This document shows, piece after piece, positions 8,900 to 17,608 of a stretch of DNA of 64,000 nt. The notes below the pieces were generated by a model, which saw only the letters and a program-made list of their open reading frames with translations, was not told the DNA's origin and ran no database searches. Positions within the stretch are counted from its first letter, which is position 1. Each line of letters starts with the position of its first letter. Source of the DNA: Rhodocyclaceae bacterium (GTDB taxonomy: Bacteria; Pseudomonadota; Gammaproteobacteria; Burkholderiales; Rhodocyclaceae); assembly GCA_016702335.1 (NCBI GenBank), contig JADJEF010000020.1:1488001-1552000 (forward strand). Direction: 5' to 3'. Both the position numbers and the translations under genes were made by a program.

Positions 8900-9721
8900 T
8901 TGATACGAGACGAAGGTAAAGAGTCAGAGCAGTTGGGTTCCGGGGCGTTAGCATCAGGAATGCTGCAGGACTTTAGACAACTGTCAGTCCCTCTCTGGGC
9001 TCGCATGCTCGTGTTGGGAATGGTTGGAATCGTTTTTGTTTCTGACGTAGTGCTAATAGCGATCCTATTTCTACAGGACGTGGGTTTCGGTACGCCTGCA
9101 TTGCTTACTCCTAAAGTGCCTGAGCGTTGGCTGTCCTCTGCAGTTACTTTATTGAGTTCGATTTTTGTCCCAGTTGTCGTGGTTGCCTACCTAGTTTTTG
9201 CAGAGACAGGCGTGAATGCACTGCGGAAAAAATCGAACGAGATACTTTCAAGGCTAATACCAGAGTGCCTTCGTGAAATTAGGTTTCCTTCTCTCAACGA
9301 GAAGTTGGTCGTCGAGGTGAGTCCGACGACTTCTCACTCGACACGCTGCCGCTATAGCCTCTCAGGCTGCCAGAATGGTAGTACAAAGCGAATTGACCTT
9401 GTTGTGTCAATAAACGTTCGCAAAGCCGGCATCGTAGTGTTAGTACGTCTCCAAGAAAGCCTAAGTGTTGTTGATGCGTACAACTCAATTTTGATTAACC
9501 TTCGGCATACTCTTGAAGGAGCTAAGCGAGAGGGCTATACGCTGATGGAAGCTCCAGCGATAGAGAAAATAGATAACCAGTCGTTTGTAGCGTTAGTTCT
9601 TTTACGGCCACTAAGCAACGATTTTCTCTGGGATCCTGCGCAAAAACTGCACTTCGCTCAAGACTTCGCTACGTTTTGCCACTCACTTGTTTCAGAGGGC
9701 TGGGACGCAGTGCTAAGTTGA
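8900..9721 (+). CDS. Hypothetical membrane protein of the AT-richer islet
   Basis: The 273-aa product is unlike its neighbours in base use: positions 9061-9120 are 30/60 GC, against a clearly GC-rich chromosome. Two TM helices are visible near residues 35-60 (LVLGMVGIVFVSDVVLIAIL) and 80-105 (VTLLSSIFVPVVVVAYLVFA). A cytoplasmic region of about 165 residues follows with no motif I know. The TTG start at 8900 has GAGG about eight bases upstream; an ATG at 8960 is the alternative. The flavoprotein gene begins 8 bp after the stop, so the two are probably co-transcribed. Function unknown. Confidence 0.65.
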   Translation: MIRDEGKESEQLGSGALASGMLQDFRQLSVPLWARMLVLGMVGIVFVSDVVLIAILFLQDVGFGTPALLTPKVPERWLSSAVTLLSSIFVPVVVVAYLVFAETGVNALRKKSNEILSRLIPECLREIRFPSLNEKLVVEVSPTTSHSTRCRYSLSGCQNGSTKRIDLVVSINVRKAGIVVLVRLQESLSVVDAYNSILINLRHTLEGAKREGYTLMEAPAIEKIDNQSFVALVLLRPLSNDFLWDPAQKLHFAQDFATFCHSLVSEGWDAVLS

Positions 9722-9729
9722 TTCTGAAC

Positions 9730-10698
9730 ATGCTTCAGAAGGTCTTTATCTTAGGGGCTGGGCCAGCCGGTATGTCTGCGGCGCTGTGGCTACGGAACTT
9801 GGGTTTTGAACCTATCGTAGCGGAATCTGAATCTGAGTCAGGAGGAATGCAGCGCCTTAATTTCTTAAAGAATAATTGGATTTTGGGTTCTGAAAGCACT
9901 ACTGGCGTCGATTTGGCCAGTGTGCATAGAGCGCACCTAGAGACTTTAGATATCCCAGTTCTTACTGAAGCGAGTACCAAGGTAGATGTTTCAGCGCAGG
10001 GGGTCAAGATAGATGTACTTCGACGTGGAAGTATTCAGAGGTCATTTGAGGCATTAGCAATCATCATCGCTACGGGTACACGTTTTCGGTCGCACGAATA
10101 TGTTTCAAAAATTGCCGGCTGGGGCTCATTGTTGAGCTCGACTGTTTTTTTCGGACCATTTGCATTTTCGAAGCTTGCTCTTACCGGGCAGTCTGAAGTT
10201 CTCATCCTAGGTGGAGGCGATAATGCCTTCGAGAATGCAAAGATTCTTAGGGATCTCGGGTGCAGGGTAACGATAGTTTGCCGCTCAAACCCCAAGGCGC
10301 AGAGAAAATTGGTCGAATCAGTCAGAGCTAATCATCCCGGATCGGGAGTTGAGTTATTTTGTGAAAGTGCAGTTGTTAATGTGATCAGATTAGAGGAGAA
10401 AGTAGAAGTAAGGCTTAGATCAGGGAAAGAGCAGATTTTTCGACGTGTTAGTCGAATTCACGTCCTGTATGGCTATGAGCCGAATGTCAGCTTCCTCAAA
10501 AATTGGTCTTTTACCTCATCAAGTCCGCTTGCGCTTGATTCAGCGGGCTATGTAGTTGTCGAATCGGGTCAAAGAACTTCGGTGAATGGTGTCTATGCTG
10601 CGGGAGATGTTTGCAATCCGAATTATCCGTCGGTAATCACTGCTCTAGCGCAAGGGGCCATCGCTGCCAAATCAATTGAAATGGATAGTAGATGCTGA
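9730..10698 (+). CDS. Thioredoxin-reductase-like FAD/NAD(P) flavoprotein lacking the CxxC pair
   Basis: The 322-aa product has the two-Rossmann layout of low-molecular-weight thioredoxin reductases: FAD-binding ILGAGPAGMSAALWL at the N-terminus, IIATGT, a second nucleotide site LILGGGDNAFENA, and the FAD motif VYAAGDV near the end. The redox CxxC normally found just before the second Rossmann motif is absent (the region reads TVFFGPFAFSKLAL). It therefore resembles TrxR-type ferredoxin/flavodoxin NADP reductases or a redox-inactive homologue rather than a true TrxR. The start at 9730 gives the expected short N-terminus. It has AT-rich codon use, like its upstream partner, and its stop overlaps the ttcA start. 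The electron acceptor is unknown. Confidence 0.8.
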   Translation: MLQKVFILGAGPAGMSAALWLRNLGFEPIVAESESESGGMQRLNFLKNNWILGSESTTGVDLASVHRAHLETLDIPVLTEASTKVDVSAQGVKIDVLRRGSIQRSFEALAIIIATGTRFRSHEYVSKIAGWGSLLSSTVFFGPFAFSKLALTGQSEVLILGGGDNAFENAKILRDLGCRVTIVCRSNPKAQRKLVESVRANHPGSGVELFCESAVVNVIRLEEKVEVRLRSGKEQIFRRVSRIHVLYGYEPNVSFLKNWSFTSSSPLALDSAGYVVVESGQRTSVNGVYAAGDVCNPNYPSVITALAQGAIAAKSIEMDSRC

Positions 10699-11597
10699 CT
10701 GCGCGGCAGGCTGAGAAATCCCGCATCGAAGCCAACAAGCTGGCCAAGCGCCTGCGCCGCGAGGTGGGACAGGCGATTGCCGATTTCAACATGATCGAGG
10801 CCGGCGACAAGGTCATGGTGTGTCTTTCCGGCGGCAAGGATTCCTTCGCCCTGCTCGACATCCTGCTGCATCTCAAGGCGCACGCGCCCATCGCGTTCGA
10901 CATCGTCGCCGTTAATCTCGATCAGAAGCAACCGGGCTTTCCAGCGCATGTGCTGCCCGACTATTTGACCGCACTGGGTGTGCCCTTCCACATCGAGAAC
11001 GAAGACACCTATTCCATCGTCAAGAGCCTCATTCCCGAAGGCAAGACGACTTGCTCGCTGTGCTCGCGTTTGCGTCGTGGCGTGCTCTACCGCGTGGCAG
11101 GTGAGCTGGGGGCGACCAAGATCGCGCTGGGGCATCATCGCGACGACATCGTCAACACCATGTTCCTCAACCTGTTCTTCGGCAGCAAGATGAAGGCCAT
11201 GCCGGCCAAGCTGGTCTCGGACGACGGGCGCAATGTGGTGATCCGACCGCTGGCCTATTGCAAGGAAACCGATCTCGAGGCCTGGGCCAAGGTACGCGAT
11301 TTCCCCATCATTCCGTGCAACCTGTGCGGTTCGCAACCCAATCTGCAGCGCCAGCAGGTCAAGGAAATGCTCCGCGACTGGGACAAGCGTTTCCCTGGCC
11401 GGGTTGAGAACCTGTTTCGCGGCATGAGCAAGATCGTACCCTCGCACATGCTGGATCGAAACCTCTATGACTTCGCCAACCTGAAGGCCGACGGCGTAGC
11501 GCGTGACGATGGCGACAAGGCCTTTGACCCGATCGACCTGGCCGCTCCCGGCTCGATGTTTCCCGTTACCCAGCAGATCTCCCGTCAGGACGACTGA
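10692..11597 (+). CDS. ttcA: tRNA 2-thiocytidine biosynthesis protein TtcA
   Basis: A 301-aa PP-loop ATPase with the SGGKDSFALLDIL motif (about 47-59). Family cysteines are present in TCSLCSRLRRG and PCNLCGSQ, which hold the Fe-S cluster. TtcA thiolates C32 of certain tRNAs using ATP and a sulfur donor. The HHRDDIVNTMFLNLFFG segment is typical. Its ATG overlaps the last codons of the islet flavoprotein by 7 bp, so the insertion boundary sits exactly at this start. Base use returns to GC-rich here. The membrane-protein gene that follows shares its stop region (11597). Confidence 0.95.
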   Translation: MLTARQAEKSRIEANKLAKRLRREVGQAIADFNMIEAGDKVMVCLSGGKDSFALLDILLHLKAHAPIAFDIVAVNLDQKQPGFPAHVLPDYLTALGVPFHIENEDTYSIVKSLIPEGKTTCSLCSRLRRGVLYRVAGELGATKIALGHHRDDIVNTMFLNLFFGSKMKAMPAKLVSDDGRNVVIRPLAYCKETDLEAWAKVRDFPIIPCNLCGSQPNLQRQQVKEMLRDWDKRFPGRVENLFRGMSKIVPSHMLDRNLYDFANLKADGVARDDGDKAFDPIDLAAPGSMFPVTQQISRQDD

Positions 11598-12376
11598 TGC
11601 ACGCGCGTACCCTACCCGCCCGCCATGGCATCCTCTGGCTGCTTGCCGGTTTCGCCCTGTTCCGGCGCAATCCGCCGCTGCTCACGGTGCTGACGTTTGC
11701 TTACCTGCTGGTGGTGGTGCTGATCAATCTGGTACCGATGATCGGTCCGTTCCTCTTGCCTTTGGCGCTACCCACGCTGACGGCGATGCTGGGCAACGGC
11801 TGCCAGGCCATTGAACGGAACAACCTCTTTACCAGTGAAGACCTTGTTCGGCACCTGCCAGAGCGCCGCAATGAGCTGCTGCGTCTGGGCGGCTGGCATC
11901 TGGTCGGCTCGACGCTGCTGGTGATTGTCGGTCTGGCCATAGGCACCGACCTGGCGATTGACCCGGAAATGTCGCAGGAACAGGCGATGGATCTGCTCAC
12001 GAACCTCTCGGTCCTGCTCGCCCTCAGCTCGCCCCTGCTGATGGCGTTCTGGTTTGCTCCCTTGCTTACCCTGTGGGATGGCGTGCCCGCGCTCAAGGCG
12101 GTGTTTTTCAGCTTTGTGGCCTGTTGGCGTAACTGGCGTGCCTTTACTGTCTATGGCCTGATGGTGATGGTGGTCGGGATGTTCATCCCGGCGCTGCTGC
12201 TGCTGGTCGCGGGCAGTATTTCCGGGTTGTTCGCGCAAGTGCTGGCCATGGCCCTGCGTATGGTTTTGGTTTTTGTCATGGCACCGATGTTGGTCGCCAG
12301 CGTCTATTTGTCTTACCGCGACGTTTTCCGAGCCCGACCGGCCGAGCCCGCTGCCAGCATTGATGTCCACGCCTGA
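11597..12376 (+). CDS. BPSS1780-family membrane protein
   Basis: A 259-aa integral membrane protein with about six hydrophobic helices. It begins with an ARxGxLWLxxGFxLFRRNP segment that I associate with the BPSS1780-type proteins of betaproteobacteria. The function of the family is not established. It overlaps ttcA by one base and ends 34 bp before the chosen nadD start, so it is likely co-transcribed with both. Confidence 0.75.
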   Translation: MHARTLPARHGILWLLAGFALFRRNPPLLTVLTFAYLLVVVLINLVPMIGPFLLPLALPTLTAMLGNGCQAIERNNLFTSEDLVRHLPERRNELLRLGGWHLVGSTLLVIVGLAIGTDLAIDPEMSQEQAMDLLTNLSVLLALSSPLLMAFWFAPLLTLWDGVPALKAVFFSFVACWRNWRAFTVYGLMVMVVGMFIPALLLLVAGSISGLFAQVLAMALRMVLVFVMAPMLVASVYLSYRDVFRARPAEPAASIDVHA

Positions 12377-12410
12377 AGCGGTCGGCGACTGCGCGCTGAA
12401 CCGGGTGCCG

Positions 12411-13064
12411 ATGGCCCAACCTGAGCCGATCGGTCTGTTTGGCGGAACCTTCGATCCGGTACATCTGGGGCATCTGCGCCTGGCCGAAGAAGCCCGCATC
12501 GCGCTGGGACTGGCGACAGTGCGCTGGATTCCCGCCGGGCAGCCGCCGCTGCGCGCCGAGCCGCAAACACCGGCCCTACACCGGCTGGCAATGGTTGAGC
12601 GTGCGCTCGCCGGCAACCCGGCGTTCGAACTCGATGCCGGCGAAGTCCACGCGGCTCAGGCCAGCTACACGGTGCATACCCTGGAGCGGCTGCGCCGTGA
12701 GCTTGGCCCCGCGCAACCTTTGGTGCTGTTGATGGGCGCCGACGCCTTTGCGCGACTTGACGCCTGGTTCGAGTGGCGGCGTCTGTTTGAGCTCGCACAC
12801 ATCAGCGTCGCGACGCGCCCCGGGCACAACTTTCCGCAAGTCGGCGCTGGTGACACGGCGATTTTCAGCGAATTCCGCCAACGTCAGGCCGCAGCGCCGG
12901 CCCTGCGCACCAGCCCGGCCGGGGCGATTGTGCCCTTCGCCCTGACGGCGCTCGACATTTCTGCGACACAAATCCGCCGCCTGCTCGCGGGGCGGCAAAG
13001 CGCCCGCTATCTCGTGAGTGAGCCGGTTCTCGACTATATTCAACACAACCACTTATACCGCTAA
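12411..13064 (+). CDS. nadD: Nicotinate-nucleotide adenylyltransferase
   Basis: A 217-aa enzyme that converts nicotinate mononucleotide and ATP to deamido-NAD. It has the N-terminal GLFGGTFDPVHLGHLR (nucleotidyltransferase HxGH) and the C-terminal ISATQIRRLL signature. A copy of the dispersed repeat is inserted in frame after RPGHNF, adding QVGAGDTAI in a region that varies between homologues. The start MAQPEP at 12411 places the fold correctly; MSTPEA at 12363, overlapping the previous gene, is possible. rsfS follows 4 bp after the stop, the usual bacterial pairing. Confidence 0.93.
   Translation: MAQPEPIGLFGGTFDPVHLGHLRLAEEARIALGLATVRWIPAGQPPLRAEPQTPALHRLAMVERALAGNPAFELDAGEVHAAQASYTVHTLERLRRELGPAQPLVLLMGADAFARLDAWFEWRRLFELAHISVATRPGHNFPQVGAGDTAIFSEFRQRQAAAPALRTSPAGAIVPFALTALDISATQIRRLLAGRQSARYLVSEPVLDYIQHNHLYR
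12834..12863 (+). repeat. Dispersed repeat, copy 3 (inside nadD)
   Basis: CCGCAAGTCGGCGCTGG followed by TGACACGGCGATT: an exact consensus copy, read in nadD as QVGAGDTAI. Confidence 0.9.
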
Positions 13065-13068
13065 GACC

Positions 13069-13443
13069 ATGGACATTCGCAAACTGCAAAAAATCGTCGT
13101 CACCGCCCTGGAAGACATCAAGGCCAAAGACATCGAAGTACTCAACACCACCAAGCTCACGGCGCTGTTCGACCGGGTGATCATCGCCTCCGGCGACTCC
13201 AACCGCCAGACTCGTGCGCTCGCCCGCAACGTGCACGACAAGGTCAAGGAAGCCGGCGGCACGGTGGTCGGCACCGAGGGCGAAGACAGCGGCGAGTGGG
13301 TGCTGGTCGATCTGGGCGACATCATCGTGCACATCATGCTGCCGACCATCCGCGCCCACTACAACCTCGAAGAGCTGTGGACCAAAGTACCCAAGCGCAG
13401 CAAGAAGTCGACGGAAAGAGACGAGTCTGAAGCCGACGAATGA
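13069..13443 (+). CDS. rsfS: Ribosome silencing factor RsfS
   Basis: The product is 124 aa. It binds ribosomal protein uL14 and blocks subunit joining during starvation (family knowledge). The sequence begins MDIRKLQKIVVTALEDIKAKDI and contains the family core FDRVIIASGDSNRQTRA and WVLVDLGDIIVHIM. The Lys/Glu-rich tail after 107 is not conserved. It lies between nadD and rlmH; its stop overlaps the rlmH start (ATGA). Confidence 0.95.
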   Translation: MDIRKLQKIVVTALEDIKAKDIEVLNTTKLTALFDRVIIASGDSNRQTRALARNVHDKVKEAGGTVVGTEGEDSGEWVLVDLGDIIVHIMLPTIRAHYNLEELWTKVPKRSKKSTERDESEADE

Positions 13444-13913
13444 AGCTGCTGGTCGCGGCCGTAGCGGTGCGTCCGCCGGGTTGGGTGGAAGAAGGCTGGG
13501 CCGATTACGCCAAGCGCATGCCACGCGAAACGCCGCTGCTCCTGCAAGAAATCAAGCCCGAGCCGCGAACCACCGGAAAAACCCCTGAGGCCATGATGGC
13601 TGCAGAAGCCAAACGCCTGGAAGCGGCGCTGGCGGGTGCCCACTGGAGACGTGTGGTGCTTGACGAAAAGGGTGATGCGCTTACCACCCGGCAACTGGCG
13701 GATCGGCTGCAGGCCTGGCAGGCCGACGGCGACAACGTCGCCATCATTATCGGTGGCCCGGATGGCCTTGACCCCGAGTTCAAGGCCACGGCGCATGAGC
13801 GCATCCGCCTCTCCAGCCTGACCTTGCCGCACGCGCTGGTTCGTGTCATCCTTGCCGAAACCTTGTACCGCGCCAGCAGTGTGCTGCGCGGGCATCCGTA
13901 CCACCGCGAGTAA
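13440..13913 (+). CDS. rlmH: 23S rRNA pseudouridine-1915 N3-methyltransferase RlmH
   Basis: A 157-aa SPOUT methyltransferase of normal length. It has KLLVAAV at the N-terminus, the knot region NVAIIIGGPDGLDPEF and the C-terminal LRGHPYHRE tail that contributes to the active site. It methylates pseudouridine 1915 in helix 69 of 23S rRNA using SAM. It overlaps rsfS by four bases and is followed after 4 bp by the unrelated Bro-N gene, where maf would normally come. Confidence 0.95.
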   Translation: MKLLVAAVAVRPPGWVEEGWADYAKRMPRETPLLLQEIKPEPRTTGKTPEAMMAAEAKRLEAALAGAHWRRVVLDEKGDALTTRQLADRLQAWQADGDNVAIIIGGPDGLDPEFKATAHERIRLSSLTLPHALVRVILAETLYRASSVLRGHPYHRE

Positions 13914-13917
13914 GCAC

Positions 13918-14838
13918 ATGAGCAAAAAACTTGCCGGCATCGATTCCCCTGAAAACCACCTGATCGTTTTTCAGGAGCGTGCCATTCGTCGTACCTGGCA
14001 CAACGAGGAATGGTGGTTTGCTATCGTCGATGTCGTGGCAGTGCTGACAGATTCGGTACAGCCGGAAGGTTACGTCAAGGATTTACGCCGTCGCGACAGG
14101 GAGTTAGCCAAAGGGTGGGGGCAAATTGCCACCCCCCTTGGCGTGGAGACGCAAGGCGGAGTGCAGCGGGTGAATTGCGCTAACACCGAGGGCTTGTTTC
14201 GCATCATCCAGTCAATTCCGTCGCCCAAAGCCGAGCCCTTCAAGCGCTGGCTGGCTCAAGTTGGTTACGAGCGCGTTAAGGAAATAGAGAACCCGGAACT
14301 GGCCAGTGCCCGCGCTCGCGCGCTGTATCAGGCCAAGGGTTACCCTCAGGCGTGGATCGAGAAGCGCTTGCGTTCCATTGCCGTGCGTGGCGAATTGACC
14401 GACGAGTGGAAGCAGCGCGGTGTCGAGGAAGGTAAGGAGTACGCGATCTTAACCGCCGAAATTGCGCGTGCCACGTTTGGGGTGACGCCGGGTGCGCATA
14501 GTCGGCTCAAGGGCTTGGATAAGGTGAAGACCGGCAACAACCTGCGTGACCATATGACCGATCTGGAACTGATCTTCACCATGCTGGGCGAGGCGAGCAC
14601 GACGGAGATTGCCCGGCGCAAGGATGCCCAGGGACTCAAAGACAACCGCAGTGCGGCCAAAGAGGGTGGTGCGGTGGCCGGGAACGCGCGTAAAGAGCTG
14701 GAAGAAAAAAGTGGAAAGCCGGTGCTCAGTCGCGCGAATTATCTGCCTCTGGCCGATTCAAAGACTCCGGAGAATCCTCGCCTAAGCGAAAAATTCCGGA
14801 CCAGTCGCGTGGCCTCAGGTCGTAACAAGAAGAAGTGA
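13918..14838 (+). CDS. Bro-N domain (phage antirepressor-like) protein
   Basis: A 306-aa protein with an N-terminal Bro-N domain (about 10-120): FQERAIRRTWHNEEWWFAIVDV, a VKDLRRRD stretch and a FRIIQSIPSPKAEPFKRWLA segment. The central part (about 130-245) holds the helical YQAKGYPQAWIEKRLRSIAVRGELTDEWKQRG region seen in chromosomal homologues. The tail is charged and probably disordered. Bro-N domains occur in phage antirepressors and in many free-standing bacterial genes, so a phage function is not implied. The gene sits between rlmH and maf, inside a conserved housekeeping run, with gaps of only 4 bp on both sides. It may be translated from the same message. Start ATG 13918. Confidence 0.8.
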   Translation: MSKKLAGIDSPENHLIVFQERAIRRTWHNEEWWFAIVDVVAVLTDSVQPEGYVKDLRRRDRELAKGWGQIATPLGVETQGGVQRVNCANTEGLFRIIQSIPSPKAEPFKRWLAQVGYERVKEIENPELASARARALYQAKGYPQAWIEKRLRSIAVRGELTDEWKQRGVEEGKEYAILTAEIARATFGVTPGAHSRLKGLDKVKTGNNLRDHMTDLELIFTMLGEASTTEIARRKDAQGLKDNRSAAKEGGAVAGNARKELEEKSGKPVLSRANYLPLADSKTPENPRLSEKFRTSRVASGRNKKK

Positions 14839-14842
14839 TTCC

Positions 14843-15453
14843 ATGACCGACACTCGTATCTACCTCGCCTCGCGCAGCCCGCGTCGCCGTGAACTGCTGA
14901 CCCAGATCGGGGTGCATTTCGAGTTGCTGATGTTTCGTGAGCCGCCCCGGCACGATCACGAGGTCAACGAAGACGAGCATCCGGGTGAGACACCCGAGGT
15001 TTATGTGCAACGTGTTGCGCTCGCCAAGGCCGAGCATGCGCTGCGTTTGCTCGCGCACCGGCATGTGCCGCCGCGGCCGGTACTTGCGGCCGACACGACG
15101 CTGGATTGTGGCGGCGGCGTCGTGGGCAAGCCGCGCAATGAAGCCGACGCGATGGGCATTCTAGGTCGTCTGTCGGGGACGACGCATCGTGTGCTGACCT
15201 CGGTCGTGGTCGCTGATGCCACGCGTACCGAACAAGTGCTGTCGGTCAGCGAGGTGCGTTTTCGCACGCTCGACGCCGACGAGATTGCCCGCTACGTGCG
15301 CAGCGGCGAACCCATGGACAAGGCCGGCGCGTACGGCATTCAGGGGCGCGCGGCGATGTTCATCGAAGAGATTCGCGGCTCGCATTCGGGCATTGTCGGT
15401 CTGCCCTTGTGCGAGACTGCGCAACTCCTCAAACACTTCGGATTCAAACTGTA

Positions 15454-15454
<1 letters not shown>
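14843..15454 (+). CDS. maf: Maf family nucleotide pyrophosphatase
   Basis: A 203-aa protein with the Maf signature IYLASRSPRRRELLTQIG, the catalytic-site-like VLAADTTLDCGG region, GILGRLSGTTHRVLTSV and the GAYGIQGRAAMFIEEIRGSHSGIVGLPL segment. Maf proteins hydrolyse non-canonical or modified nucleoside triphosphates to monophosphates. The exact subclass (dTTP/UTP or m7GTP type) is not settled here. It overlaps rng by one base (TAATG). Confidence 0.92.
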
Positions 15455-16920
<1,466 letters not shown>

Positions 16921-16931
16921 AAGGTAGCCTT

Positions 16932-17171
16932 GTGATCAACACCAAACTGCTCGACGAACTCGCTGGAAAATTCACCACCGTGCTCGCCAACCTTCCCGCC
17001 GGAGAGGTGGATAAAAACGTCCGCGCCCTGCTCTCAACCGCCTTTTCGCGGCTCGATCTGGTGAGTCGTGAGGAGTTCGACGTGCAGCAGGGGGTGCTGG
17101 CGAAAGCGCGCGAAAAACTGGCCGAGCTGGAGAAGCGCATCAGCGAGCTCGAGGGCAAAAAAAACAACTGA
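16932..17171 (+). CDS. ubiK: Ubiquinone biosynthesis accessory factor UbiK
   Basis: A 79-aa coiled-coil protein of the UbiK/YqiC (BMFP) family, needed for efficient aerobic ubiquinone synthesis with UbiJ. It contains the conserved FSRLDLVSREEFDVQ and a C-terminal leucine/glutamate coiled coil (LAKAREKLAELEKRISELE). An AAGG box at 16921-16924, seven bases upstream, picks the GTG at 16932. A GTG at 16917 that overlaps the rng stop has no such box. Confidence 0.88.
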   Translation: MINTKLLDELAGKFTTVLANLPAGEVDKNVRALLSTAFSRLDLVSREEFDVQQGVLAKAREKLAELEKRISELEGKKNN

Positions 17172-17209
17172 GCGCAACGCTCAGCGCCGCGCGCGCCGGC
17201 GGTCAGGTT

Positions 17210-17413
17210 TCAGCCGTACAGATTGGGCGTTACATACAGCTGTCCGCCATTGGGCGTGGACAGCAGGCTGGCGCTGAAATGGGTACGCTCACTGGCTTGC
17301 GGTGAAAGCAGGCGCAGCAGTGACAAGGCTTCGTTTCGGCTCAGTTCCGCAGGGGCGGCGATATCGAGCTTGCCATTGGCGAGTTCGGGCGATTGGATGG
17401 CGGTCTGTCCCAC
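17210..17413 (-). CDS. Small hypothetical protein, 67 aa
   Basis: A short open frame with a GTG start preceded by CTGGAGA seven bases upstream, which supports this start over the longer frame. The product (begins VGQTAIQSPELANG, then ELSRNEALSLLRLLSPQASERTHFSASLL) has one amphipathic helix and a Pro/Gly-rich end. There is no TM segment or signal peptide. I do not recognise the family. It faces ubiK with a 38-bp gap. Confidence 0.55.
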   Translation of the reverse strand: MGQTAIQSPELANGKLDIAAPAELSRNEALSLLRLLSPQASERTHFSASLLSTPNGGQLYVTPNLYG

Positions 17414-17513
17414 AGGGCATCTCCAGGAAAGGTGAGTGACCACTGTTTTGCAAACCCTGTGCCATGCGGAATGGCTGGTTAATGCGCCAGATTCTGCCGG
17501 TGATTTTTTGATC

Positions 17514-17545
17514 AAAAAAAGAATGGCGGGATTTCTCCCGCCATT
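17514..17545 (-). terminator. Rho-independent terminator downstream of the DUF4139 gene
   Basis: A perfect 10-bp stem (AATGGCGGGA / TCCCGCCATT) with a 4-base loop at 17522-17545. On the minus strand it is followed by seven T (17514-17520). It lies about 60 bp past the DUF4139 stop. Confidence 0.85.
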
Positions 17546-17608
17546 TCTTGCGTTTGACCGGCAGGCGCGGCGAGATTTGCCGCATCCACCAACAACGATT
17601 TTCAGGGC

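Noticed and set aside
13918..14838. Prophage called from the Bro-N gene
   Set aside because: No integrase, terminase, structural or lysis gene nearby; the flanks are housekeeping genes.
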